NCBI GenBank assembly: GCA_013397795.1
Contig: VZTJ01002639.1
Coordinates: forward strand, 1,518,191-1,582,190
Direction of reading: 5' to 3'
Source: Orthonyx spaldingii
Lineage: Eukaryota > Chordata > Aves > Passeriformes > Orthonychidae
DNA length: 64,000 bases
The notes beneath the pieces were generated by a model. That model was given only the letters and a program-made list of their open reading frames with translations. It did not search any database and had not been told where the DNA came from. Below are positions 1 to 10,372 of this stretch, piece after piece (position 1 is the stretch's first letter; each line of letters starts with the position of its first letter). The position numbers and the translations under genes are program-made.

Positions 1-1742
1 CCCAATGATGTAACAAAAACTTGTGATTCAGACACTGAAGTGACTGGAACTAGATCATTTCTGACTTTGTAACTTAATATCACCTTTAATTATCTTTCTT
101 GAAAAAGTTACTTTTCTTCTCATTTTTTTTTTTAAACTTTCCTGCATTTTACACATCCTGATTCTGGCCTTGCCAGAAACATTGCTGCCAAAATATTATG
201 CCAGATCTTAAGAGCTTTCCAGCCAACTTGCATCCTCAGGATGATTATGTTATTTACTGAAGTTCACTTAATTACCCATATTTTGAAATGCTGAGGCAGT
301 CCTCTAGTTGAATTTAATCCTTCTTAATTTTATTTTATCAAGGTATATAAAAAACTGCTCAGAAATCAAATTACATGCAAAAATTTTATCTCCTTTATGA
401 TCATATATTCTTTTATGGAATATGAGACATCTCTTCTTCTTCTGGTCTTGTATGCAACAGAGGGATGTTAATCAGAAAGGCTTGCAGAACATCTGTCCCA
501 TGTCTACAATCCAACACTCACAAAACACCTTTAAAGAGCCTGTAACATGCTTTAAGACTCATAGAAAATGAACATAATTGCAGTTTAATATGTCCCAAAA
601 CGGTGATTGGACAAATCAAGAGGACGGAGAGAATAGTGTGACTGCTTTCAGACCTTACCAGTATTCTGGAAGAGTAAAAGGAGCTGCTCAGTATCATCTT
701 TGAAAAGTTCTGCTAGTACAGTAAATATGACATGCATAAGACCAAAATTTAAAATATGGCTTTTAGCTTTAGCTCTAGGAGCAAGAAACTGCTGTTTTGA
801 TAGCAGTCCTTTAAGACTTGTTACTCATAAGGAGTTCTTTGCCATGTTTCATTACAGAGTTATAACTCTTTTGAAATAATTTCAAGAGTGAATGTCAAAC
901 ATCTGAAAACAGTTTTGTAGCGAAGAAAGCAAGGCCAGTGTAATACAGTTAAGAATGGTCTTTTTCCTCTTCCCCCTCCCATTTTCTTCCCATCACCCAG
1001 AACACTGAATATGTATTGGCACAGCTTGGGCACCCTACAGAATAAAATAGAATTTATAGAGATATATGGCCTTTCATATTCAAGGTATCTCAAAGCACTT
1101 TATGGAGCAATGACTTAGATAATGGAGTGACTGTGTTGGCAAACTTGACTCTCATTATGCACTCAGCAATAGATCACACATAGCTGAGATATCAGAACAG
1201 TGAGAAGTAGTACAAATGTTGGCGAAAATATGGGGCATATGTTAAAAAAAAACCAGAATCACAAAGAAGTGAAAAAAGATACCTCTTGCCCAAAGGAGGG
1301 CAACATACAGGATCATTTGATTGCTCATAGTTAGTAACCAATTGCTTCTGTAATGGAAACTTTCTGTGCTGTTTAATATCATATACCATTCTTTTTCAAA
1401 AAAGGTTCCATGTCTTAGAAATCTGTTTGCATGATCACAACTAATCAGATAAGGCAACTGATTTTCAAACTTCATGTAAAATGCAATTACACCATTGGAG
1501 ACCTTTTAACCAGCAAAGCAGCACTGGAAGAGGTGCATAAAGTAATGCTGATAGGGCAGCATTATGGGAACTTTTCTGTGAAGTAAGCAGGACTGGCAGC
1601 ATCTCCAAGGTAACTGTAAATAACATGTGAGTCACAGGATGCAAACAGTAGGAATTAGAGATCTGCATGCAGATGCAGAGCCATGACCCCATTGGGAGCA
1701 CAGAAATGTCTGGGATGATGAATCATTTGGGGCTATGAGACA
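1..1742. other. Non-coding AT-rich sequence, nothing recognised
   Basis: No gene, RNA gene or repeat family was recognised on either strand. Short open frames on the minus strand (65 to 78 codons between about 860 and 1701) have no domain, no coding-like composition and overlap each other, so they are taken as chance. A T-run lies near 124-133. CR1 similarity begins at the right end of this stretch. Confidence 0.55.
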
Positions 1743-2252
1743 GTGGATTTCAGGCTCATGAGGGAAGAGGGACAAGGCCAAACAGGAACAGAACCCTGCA
1801 GTTCAGAAGGGCAAATTGCCCTGTTCAAGGAACTGATTGGAAGAACCCCTTGTGATGGTCATGGAGCAAATAGAGTTCCAGGAGAGCTGGTTAATTACGG
1901 AGGATCCTCATCTGCAAGTTCCAGAGCAGTGCATCCTAGTGTTCAGGGAAACAAACAGATGCACATGAATACATGGATGGAGAGACAGTCCTTTCTGCAG
2001 TACCTAGTGATCAGCCAGGCATCCATGGGCACAAGCTGAACTACAGCAAATTCTACTTAAACATAAGAAAAAGAAATAGTGGGGGTGACTGGGAAGAGGT
2101 TGTCAAGGGAAGCTGGAGATCCTTCATCTCTGCAGACGTTCAAAACTCAGTTGAACACAGTCCAGAGCAAACTACAGCAGCTGACTGTGCTTTGATCAGG
2201 GGAGTTGAAGGAGATCTCCAGAAGTGCCTTCCAAGCTCTGCCAATGTCTAGC
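1743..2252 (+). mobile_element. CR1 LINE remnant, ORF2 pieces with internal deletion
   Basis: Decayed copy of a CR1 (chicken repeat 1) non-LTR retrotransposon. Read in shifting frames, about 1800-1985 resembles the stretch of CR1 ORF2 after the endonuclease: a frame reading LFKELIGRTP, then in another frame QESWLI and PEQCI, then a WM-containing motif. From about 1990 the sequence jumps to the C-terminal end of ORF2 (SAVPSDQPG, HGHKLNYSKFYLNIRK, then a W..VV.. motif) and continues into the typical CR1 3' region (tgctttgatcaggggagttg, then gatctccagaagtgccttcc). The reverse transcriptase core is therefore missing. At least one frameshift lies near 1860-1880. No octamer tail is visible after 2252. 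The family is recognised from memory; the exact CR1 subfamily is not assigned. Two open frames of 98 and 92 codons here are relics, not genes. Confidence 0.75.
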
Positions 2253-3652
2253 TCTGACATTGTAGCTCATGGAAAGCTAAAAGGGATCACATTTATGAGA
2301 TGATACCTATGAACATCTGAGTGACATTGAGATACACAGAGCCACCGAGACACACAGAGGGGTTTAACAAGTATGTCCACACATGCATTATGTCCAGAAT
2401 AAAAATAAAGCCCAAAGGTATGAACTAACTTCCTTCAACACAAAATAGTGACCAAGGTCTGGGTCAGTCTCTGAAACCCATGGAAGGTGACTAAGAAGAT
2501 TATGTCTTGGTTCCTCTCTCAGTAATGAGCAGATAATTGTTTTGTTTCTTCCTGAAAATGTAGAATCTACATTGCAATTTCACAAATTTCATCAGTTTCA
2601 TCTCTGTTTACCTCCTCTCTAATCCTGCATACCTGGGCAATGACAGTGCAGTGATGATTCATAGAACAGCACCCCAGCTCAAGTTAGAGATGCATCTTTA
2701 AAGATTTTCCCTGGGGTCTGTGATGAATTTCTACAGGATGAGAAGGGGCTTAATGTATGCCTGCCATATTCCTCCCTTTGCTGCCCTAAACTTTTAAGCC
2801 CCCATTCCAATGAGGTTGTATCAAAGTGCACCCTCCAAAGTCTCATGTAGAGAAGCACCCAATCCCTATTCCTTGCTTTCCACAGAGAAAACACTGAAAA
2901 CCTATGTGGGCCCTCCACACACAGATCTGTGGGGCACTGCTGCCCTGCCCACAAATGAGAAAAGATCAAATGAAGAGTAATTCATATTTATAAGGAATCA
3001 ATTCTAGCAAGAAATTGAACCAAGAAGCTTTGGGCTCAAAGTAGTGTGGCTTCCTGCTGAGATAAGAAGAAATGACTTTGTCTCTAGCCAACTAACTAGG
3101 TGTCACGGGTGATGTTCTTGCTTTAATGCCTGCCTTACATACAGTGCCTGATAACTGCAGGGATAAGGGATAGAAATACGTGTCACAAAACACTACCAGC
3201 ATGTGAGTAGGATATGCATAAATGAATGGATATGAATGGCTCTTTTCTAGGCCAACAGGCTTTCTGTCGTTTCTTCGTTATGTCTGAGAGTAATCTTCAA
3301 ACATGCAAGTCATCCCTTGAAGAATACATTAGCAAAAGAAGGGTGGAAAAGGTTCTGTGTCATTAAGAGGACTTGGCTTTAAGAGCAGCTTGTGCTGTTT
3401 GTGAAAGAGTAAATAAATAAAAGTGCTGATTTTAAAATTAGTGTTCTACTATAGAGGTCAGAGGTGGATAGTGCAAAATGCAAGGACTTGTGCATTGGTA
3501 AAAATATCTTCCTCATCAGTTTGTCTGTATGATAGTAAAATGGAAAAACATTATTAACCTAGTGTTGTATGTAAGTCCCTCAGTAGAAGTCTAAACTGCA
3601 GGGAAGGCTTATTTTTGAAAGAGCTGGGACATCTTTGATCACAGAGAATCAA

Positions 3653-3720
3653 GCTGGATCTGGTTTGATCTGGTTTGAATTGGTTGGATCCACTTTGAGC
3701 TGGTTGGATCCAATTTGACA
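3653..3720 (+). repeat. Degenerate tandem array with 10/20 bp period
   Basis: Units at 3681-3700 and 3701-3720 agree at 17 of 20 positions and both contain tggttggatcca followed by tttga. The preceding blocks at 3661-3670 (tggtttgatc) and 3671-3680 (tggtttgaat) show the same 10 bp step. BamHI-like GGATCC occurs twice. This is a small local expansion; no family is recognised. Confidence 0.7.
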
Positions 3721-3840
3721 TCTAAAACAAGCAGGCTGACAAGCCTTTGGGTTTCCCCCGTCACTACCGTGGACAAATGACCAGTGCACGACCAGTGCTG
3801 AAATGTGCTGAGCATTCAATGTGTGCGTTCAACTCACCTG

Positions 3841-3870
3841 AACTGAGACAACTGAGATTCAACTGAGACG
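3841..3870 (+). repeat. Three-copy 9-11 bp tandem repeat
   Basis: Three successive copies of aactgaga(c/t) lie at 3841-3849, 3850-3860 and 3861-3870, probably produced by replication slippage. Confidence 0.65.
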
Positions 3871-6233
3871 ATACCAGATCCCTCACCCTGATTTTTTTTT
3901 TTTCCTCTTAAGAATTTCTGTAAGTCTTCAGTACAAAATTCAACATTTGGTATCCAAAGAAGGCTGTGATTTGGACTTTTCTTTCTTTTCATAATTCTCT
4001 ATGTTCCGTTTCATATATTTTTAGACAACTGTGGATTGCTAAAGCCATCTTATTCAGGCTGAGAGGAAAAGCCCCACCTCTCCTATCAGAATATTTATAG
4101 CTGCCATATTACTTATGGTTATGACTGCACTATGCCAGTTATTACAATATTAACATATTTATATGCCATTTACTACTCAAATGCTAATAAAACAAAAACA
4201 GAAAATTAAAGAATAGTAAAATATCCCATTTTAATTTTTTTAATCTTTGATATTGATATTTTTTTTGTAAATACAGCAAATACTTCTAATTATATTTTAA
4301 CAAGCAGTTAGGAAGAGGTATGCCTCCTATTGGATCCTAAGTGACTAAAAATGACCTACTTTAATTTTACTCATTATCTCTAACTGTTATTAGAACCTGT
4401 ATTTGACATATGTGAATATTATTTGATCTTTTCAAACCACATTCATTCTCATTAAGAAAGCCCCAAGACATTTTCTTTCAGAATATTTTTCAAATATTCT
4501 GAGATTTTGCTTGTTATGTGAAATGCGACAGCACTTTCAAGTTCTTTATTATAGTTTTTTTTTTTATGGCAAGAACCAATTATCCCTTCCCAGTACTAGT
4601 GTCTAGTTTTGAACTCAATATTTAAGCAATTAGTATCTGTATCTGTAAATTAATACATCTATATTGCTAATGTAGTTTTAATCATACAAAATGAGTAAGA
4701 ACAGCCTTTTCCACTGTTGCTAAATGTAAAGAAATGTTTATTTAAGTTAAAATGAAATTAAACTAGGAGAGGACAAGCAATGGATATAATTTTTTATGGC
4801 ACTTCATCTTTTCTTTTTCTGAAGAAGACTACTTAAAGGAACACTACCTTTTTCCAAGAGAGTTGCTTGTTTTGCAGAAATCGAACTTATTTTCATACTT
4901 GTGCATACAGTAATTGCTGACTATATAGACTTCACGACAGATTCAAATCCATTAAAGTATTTGAACTTTTAATACAAAAAATCTGCATTTTAAGTTAGGA
5001 ATATGCTGAGTGCTATGCTGAATATGTTTCAAGTCAGAAATTATATTTAGCTGCAATTAAGTATCAGGGCTATGAGTTATTATGAATACACAGTGATTGA
5101 TATGGATTTTACTGTTTGTTATAAAGCTCCCTTTTGGGGAAATATCTGTGATATTTCACTACATCAGAGAAATGAATCTTGATATGTACAGATGCATCAG
5201 ATTTCAAAATACATTTCATCAGTAATCTACACAAAATAGCTCTTCTGGCAAATGAAAACTAATTTCTTCATTTTGTTTTCTTATCTTGCCTGCAGAAAAT
5301 GAGTAATAACAAAACTGCACTACACTGATTTGAGTTCATTATTATCTTCTTATGTTAATCACCAATTAACGGTTTCTTTCTCTTATGAATAAAAATTCTA
5401 TAAATATTTTAGGTCCACTTGCCGATATGCTGATGGATGGGTTTATCTGACCTGCAGATGGCTGTTGTTACATCCTATTCATATTGATAGTCTCGGAACG
5501 TCTATCCAGAAATGCTAGAAAGGAAAATAGAAAAGTTGAAAATGAAGAGAAAAACTACCAAAATTGCTCTGAGTCTGCTATTCAGTTCAAATTTTGTGTA
5601 ATACTCACGTCATTATATTTCTTTTCCTGATGTGCAGAGATTATTCTAATGCTGCACTTACAGCCAAGTGAACAAACTGATGAGAAAAAAATCGAGAGTT
5701 GGTTTAATATTTGACTACTGCAGCTAGAATTGCCTTAACTCATCTTTGTTAGATTGGTGGGAAAAGATAAATGCAAAAATTAGTTCAGGTAAAGCTTTTC
5801 CTAGGAGTTTCAAATACCTAGATATGGGAACACTGAGAAAGGACAGTAGGTCTGAATGCCTGACAGACTGAATTCAGACTGAATGAAGCAAGGCATGGAG
5901 AGAACACAGCAACAGCTGATCTGTGCTTTGAATTTCTAACTTTTCTTGTTGACTCAGAGATCTCACTGCCTGGCTCCTGCTGTCATTAAAACACAGCCAT
6001 TAGCAAGGTTTTATCTTAAACCCATTCAAATAATGGTTTTTAACATTGAGAAAACAAGGCTTATTTTTCTTAATCTTGTTCTTAGAAACAGTTGAACTCT
6101 TTTATCCTATACAGCCTGAGGCAGATATTCGACCCAGAAAATTTAAGCCAAACATTTCTGGAGTCTGAAAAACTTACAAACAGCAGAACAGGTGTCTTAC
6201 ACTGCAAAGCAGTTGTTAAGCAATTAGAGGCAT

Positions 6234-6261
6234 AGATGTTCCATCTAAGATGTTCCACTTA
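6234..6261 (+). repeat. Imperfect 14 bp tandem duplication
   Basis: agatgttccatcta (6234-6247) is followed directly by agatgttccactta (6248-6261), differing by a swap of two bases near the end. Confidence 0.7.
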
Positions 6262-7368
6262 GGTCATTCATGGATGGACAAAAATATAAACATTTTGCAG
6301 CCTTGATTGCAAAGGGAGTTGCATAAAACTGAACCAATGAGGTCAAGCCAAAATTAGTCTTGGATATTAACACTTAAAAAAATGGAGAAACAGAGAAAAT
6401 ATGCTTAGACTCAAGTCATCCTACAGCTTTTAATTGTGCATGAATCATGAACCAAGGCATGTAAAGATTAACTTCTAATTTAAATTATCCCCAGTGACAA
6501 TTTAGACCTCAGTGCAGGCCACGGAGAAATGGGATAAGTCTTTTGGTTAGTCTATAACAAGCTCCATTCTATCATAAATTACCTATCAGCTATAACTGAT
6601 TCAAAATGTGAAAGTACTGTAGCACTGTCACTTACTGAACCCCTTCTAATGCTAAATACTAATATTTGTTTTATTTTTTTTCACTCAAAGGATATTTTCA
6701 CAATCTCTGTTGATGACAAAGTGGGTTTGCATCCAGTGGTAAAATTCTGGATAACTGTAAGAATTTTAATATTTCTATATTCTGTTACTTACCCCATCTC
6801 AGAGAATGTAATGATGTTTTCCAGGGTGTAGTGTGAAATCTATTACTTTTACTGATATGATTAAAATCAAAACTGTGTTGAGGAAAGAGATGCAAAAGTA
6901 AAAAAAGAAAGCAAAGAACATTTTAAAGTTCTTGTATACAAAAGTTACTACACTAAAAAAAAAGGTATTACATGCAACAGTTTTACAAAAATTTCAGTAG
7001 ACTGGATTTTTTTTTTTTTTTTGATAAATTGGAAGCATTTCACTCTTTCTTTAAACGTAGATTTTGGCTATGGGAATTCTGATTTTTTCCATCACTTCTG
7101 TACAAAGTTAATAACTTAACTACACTGAGAAAGCACCTTCAAAGGCAGAAAGCCCACGGTTCATTTAAGGAGCTTAATCTTCACTGAAAATCTTTTTTCA
7201 GCCTGATGCTTCATACCCAGATCATATTTGTTTCACATGGGCTTTGTAACCTTTAGTGCTCTTTCAGAAAATGCATCTATGATCAATAGAAAGATGATTC
7301 TTCAGGTCGTGCTTGACTTGCTCAATGGAGCAGTGATGTCACTGGACAGGTGAGCTGGCATATTTCAC

Positions 7369-7464
7369 ACAGAATCGATGAGGCTGGAAAAGACCTCTGA
7401 TATCATTGAGTCCAACCTATGACCCAACACCACCACGTCAACCGGACCATATCCTGGAGCCTCA
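7369..7464 (-). mobile_element. CR1 LINE 3'-end fragment
   Basis: On the plus strand this reads cagaatcgatgaggctggaa, then aagacctctgatatcattga and gtccaacc, then acccaacaccaccacgtcaa. This is the reverse complement of the 3' terminus of a CR1 copy (tail, then the 'ttggaaaagacctc..atc..gtccaacc' block seen throughout bird genomes). The 3' end of the element lies on the left. The copy is 5'-truncated after about 95 bp, as is usual for CR1. Confidence 0.83.
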
Positions 7465-9439
7465 ACATTGCTTCTGTTTTAAATCATGTACATAGTTACA
7501 ACAGAACAATTTGGCAGTAAGGAAGACATCAATCACTTTGACAAACCCAGGAAAAGGGAAAGTTTGCTTATTTTTTTATTACTATCATTACTGCCAGGAT
7601 ATGATTCCATGATATAGGTACATATTAACTGAATGGGGTTATGAGACTACTTGATGTTTTAACATCTCAAGTGCCTGCTCATCCTTTGTGCCATTTACTT
7701 GTCTTCAGATCAGAACATGAACTCCAGCGAGAATTTCATACCTTGTTGGTTACTCTTCCAGAAGATAGGCTTTATTTCCATAAATTGCTAAGAAATAGCT
7801 GACTGTCTGCTGAGACTCAAGACGTTATTCAACAGCTTGAGAAAAGCATGACCTATCCTCCCAGAACTGCAGAGAAGTGGAAGCAGAAGAGGCAGAGAGG
7901 CAAAGAAGAAGATGCTGTGCTTGAGATTGTGACTAATACTCCAGGAAGGCTGAGCAAAGTGGCCACTGGAGCCGTCTCCTGGTGCTACTGGAGTTGGTCT
8001 CTGCACTGAATTCGGCTATAAAAGTTCCAGAATCTCCTTTAGCAGGTCTTCTTTAGCAGAGAGGTGAGGTACCATTTTCTCAGTGACTCTCTAATGAGGA
8101 GCTGCCTGTGTATGTGCAGAAGAGCCTGGAGAGCTAATCTGTGCTGAGAGGTTTGGGGCTGATATGAGTGAGTATGAAAGTAAAATATGTTTCTTAAGGA
8201 ATGCAGCCACTCTGAATAACACTGAGAGTTCTTTGTCTCCTATTCAAATCATGATGATCATATTTTTAAAAATTACGTCAAGTTTTAAGCATCATTCATC
8301 TCTACCTTCTGTTAATTAAAACGTTCTCTATCTAGTCCATATACATGCAAAACTGCAGTTTGCAGTTTGACAGGATATTATTGAACAGTATGTGAATTGG
8401 TTTAAAAGTAACCAGATTTGAAGCATCCATCAGTCAGTAACAGTGCACTCATAGGTCACTGAAGCTGTCAATTTCAATCAACTCTGTAATTAAATACATC
8501 ACCAATATAGATTTTGTGTAAGAATGTCACTTGTTCTTCAGATGTCTGCTGCTAGGACAAATCGCACTTCCATGTCTTTGAATGTGCCTTCTAAATACAG
8601 TTTTTTAAAACAGCATAACATATCCATCCATCTCAATCCAATTTGCTAAACAGAAATTTGTTTAACTAATACATAGCCTAAACACTGAATTAAAAAACAA
8701 TATGTGTGCTTCCTCTTTGTTTAAATGGATGCTGTAGTGCTACAGTAGATATTTTATTGCTTTTCTTAAAACTCTTCTGCTGGCATTTGTTATGTAGAAT
8801 AAAAAGAAAGAGCAGTATGTCACAAAAAGAGAAAAATGGTTCACATCATCTGTAATTAAAATTGCTTTGCTTCATGTTCAAAAATAAAAAACAGAATCTT
8901 CAGACATGAGGAAATAAATCATTAATTGTAATTTTGCTAGGGGTGGAAATAGCAGACATTTTCAAATTAAAAAAAAAAAAAAAAGGAAAAAAAGAAAACC
9001 CCATTTAGAGCTTTTGAGTGTCAGATGTTTCTATTATACTTGCCACTAGATTGGAAAAGTCTGAAACAAAGCTGAATTACCAAATATATATTGCCTGCCA
9101 TTTGATTTAATCTTCAAATAAGCTCCAGGAAGCAGGTCCCTGGACAGTTAATCTTTAGTTTTGTAGCCCATGCACATTTTCAATAAGGTTACCAGGGAAT
9201 TAGGCCCGGTAGGGAGGGGAAAGCTATATTGTCTTATTCTAAAGACAACTGTCGAGATCCTGCTAGCAAATTATAACTCCCTTAATATAAAAAACTTTAT
9301 TAGCTGAGTCCCTGCTGCAGTGAAACAGTAGGCATTCAGGAGGGGAATGTTCTTCATGTTTTCTCCCTTGTTCGGTTTAAGATCTAGAAACTGTAAATAT
9401 TATAGGTATAATACACTTTGAGGTGCAGTTCTGCAGCCT
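7465..9439. other. Non-coding sequence between CR1 remnants
   Basis: No gene was recognised. The minus-strand frame at 7788-8006 (72 codons) shows no domain. A TATAAAAG string occurs near 8014 but without supporting LTR or gene context. A 16-base A-run at 8969-8984 is followed by more A-rich sequence to about 8998. Confidence 0.55.
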
Positions 9440-9695
9440 AGACAATGCTAAGGAGGCTACAACTGAAGATTCTAAGGGGAATGCTAATGGGTTGGGGGGG
9501 TCAGAGATTTACCACAAGCAATAGTGAGGTTATGGAGGGCTGGTTTGCTTCCCTCTTTAAGGAGCAGTACACAGATTTGTGGGAAACTGGCTCCCTTAAT
9601 GACTGCACCTTGAGCCAAGAGGAAGCTCTAGAAAAAGTGAAATACATAAATAAACCTGGGGTTTTATTTCCTGTGCTGTGCAATCCCCAGGGTAT
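9440..9695 (+). mobile_element. Possible CR1-like ORF2 fragment (linker before RT)
   Basis: The 100-codon frame starting at 9445 includes SEVMEGWFASLF, which fits the pattern E-V-x-x-x-(W/F)-F-A-S-(L/V)-F found in CR1-type ORF2 between endonuclease and reverse transcriptase. It continues with a charged stretch (LSQEEALEKVKYINKPG, followed by FPVL) that can be aligned loosely with the segment leading to the 'PDG..P..L' RT motif. The copy has no 5' or 3' terminus that I can see and is likely old. This is inference from a short protein pattern; an unrelated chance frame cannot be excluded. Confidence 0.42.
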
Positions 9696-10135
9696 GAATG
9701 AAAACCTGCAGCAATGGAAACACTTTAGAACTCTTCGGAATGTTTAGTTCTACATTCCCAACTCAAAAGCATATGACACAGACAAAGTTTAAAATAAAGA
9801 TATTTTACAAAGACAAGCAACACAAGACATCTCAGTAAGACTCCAGCCAAAATATCCCAATGTACATGTCCTATGAGGAAAATGTCTAGCAGAATAGGGG
9901 CAAAATAATAATAAGCAAAGGAAGAGGAAATGGAATAAATATACTTTGAACAATTGTAGTTTCAGGAAAATCTAGAGAAAGGCCGATAAGACAATTTTTT
10001 ACTAAGGCTTGGAGGAGTATAGAAGATACTAAACAGTGATTGCATCAGAGTGGAAGTTCAACAGCTAAATTGCAAGAGTAATTTTGGCATTGGTTCTTCA
10101 AACAACTGAAAAAACCTTACTATCAAATTAAGGGA
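9696..10135. other. Non-coding sequence left of an LTR candidate
   Basis: No gene or repeat family was recognised. The sequence is AT-rich with short A-runs. Confidence 0.5.
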
Positions 10136-10372
10136 TGTCACAGCACAGAAACCTCTTTCTCGTGAGAAAGAATGTATTTGTTTATATAAACTAAGATAAA
10201 GGTAGTGAAACTCTCATGAATCAAGGTAGCCAATTGCTACGGGGGGCGTTCAATGAGTGACCAATCAGGTAGGAATCCATTTTGTTTATAAAAGCTGAAT
10301 TTAATTAATAAATGAGATCTTTTATGACTTGACCCTTCCCCTTCCCGTGTTTCGACATCCGCTCGCTGCGAC
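10136..10372 (+). mobile_element. Candidate solo LTR of an endogenous retrovirus (237 bp)
   Basis: The segment begins TGTCACAG and ends GCGACA, the TG...CA form of LTR ends. Inside, in correct order, are a CCAAT box (10261-10265), a TATAAAAG box (10287-10294), an AATAAA signal (10307-10312), and then a pyrimidine- and CpG-bearing R/U5-like stretch (cccttccccttcccgtgttt, then cgctcgctgcgaca). Flanking hexamers AAGGGA (10130-10135) and AAGGTT (10373-10378) agree at four of six bases and could be a decayed 6 bp target-site duplication, as in ERVK-type insertions. No internal retroviral sequence or second LTR is adjacent, so this would be a solo LTR. The family is not identified; the edges are my estimate. 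Confidence 0.55.
10261..10312 (+). promoter_or_regulatory. LTR promoter/poly(A) elements: CCAAT, TATA, AATAAA
   Basis: CCAATCAGG at 10261, TATAAAAG at 10287 and AATAAA at 10307 lie in the order and spacing expected of a compact retroviral U3/R region. Activity cannot be judged from sequence alone. Confidence 0.5.

Larger units (their letters stand above)
2253..7368. other. Non-coding AT-rich unique sequence
   Basis: No gene or interspersed repeat was recognised. It contains a 10-bp-periodic array at 3653-3720, a short tandem array at 3841-3870, small direct duplications at 5864-5885 and 6234-6261, and T-runs such as the 16-base run at 7007-7022. The 96-codon minus-strand frame at 2679-2969 and the 60-codon frame at 6649-6831 have no recognisable domain. 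The block around 4100-5400 is especially AT-rich. Confidence 0.55.

Noticed and set aside
8005..8060. TATAAAAG near 8014 as a promoter or LTR
   Set aside because: No CCAAT box, poly(A) signal, LTR ends or downstream gene supports it; single TATA strings are expected in AT-rich DNA.
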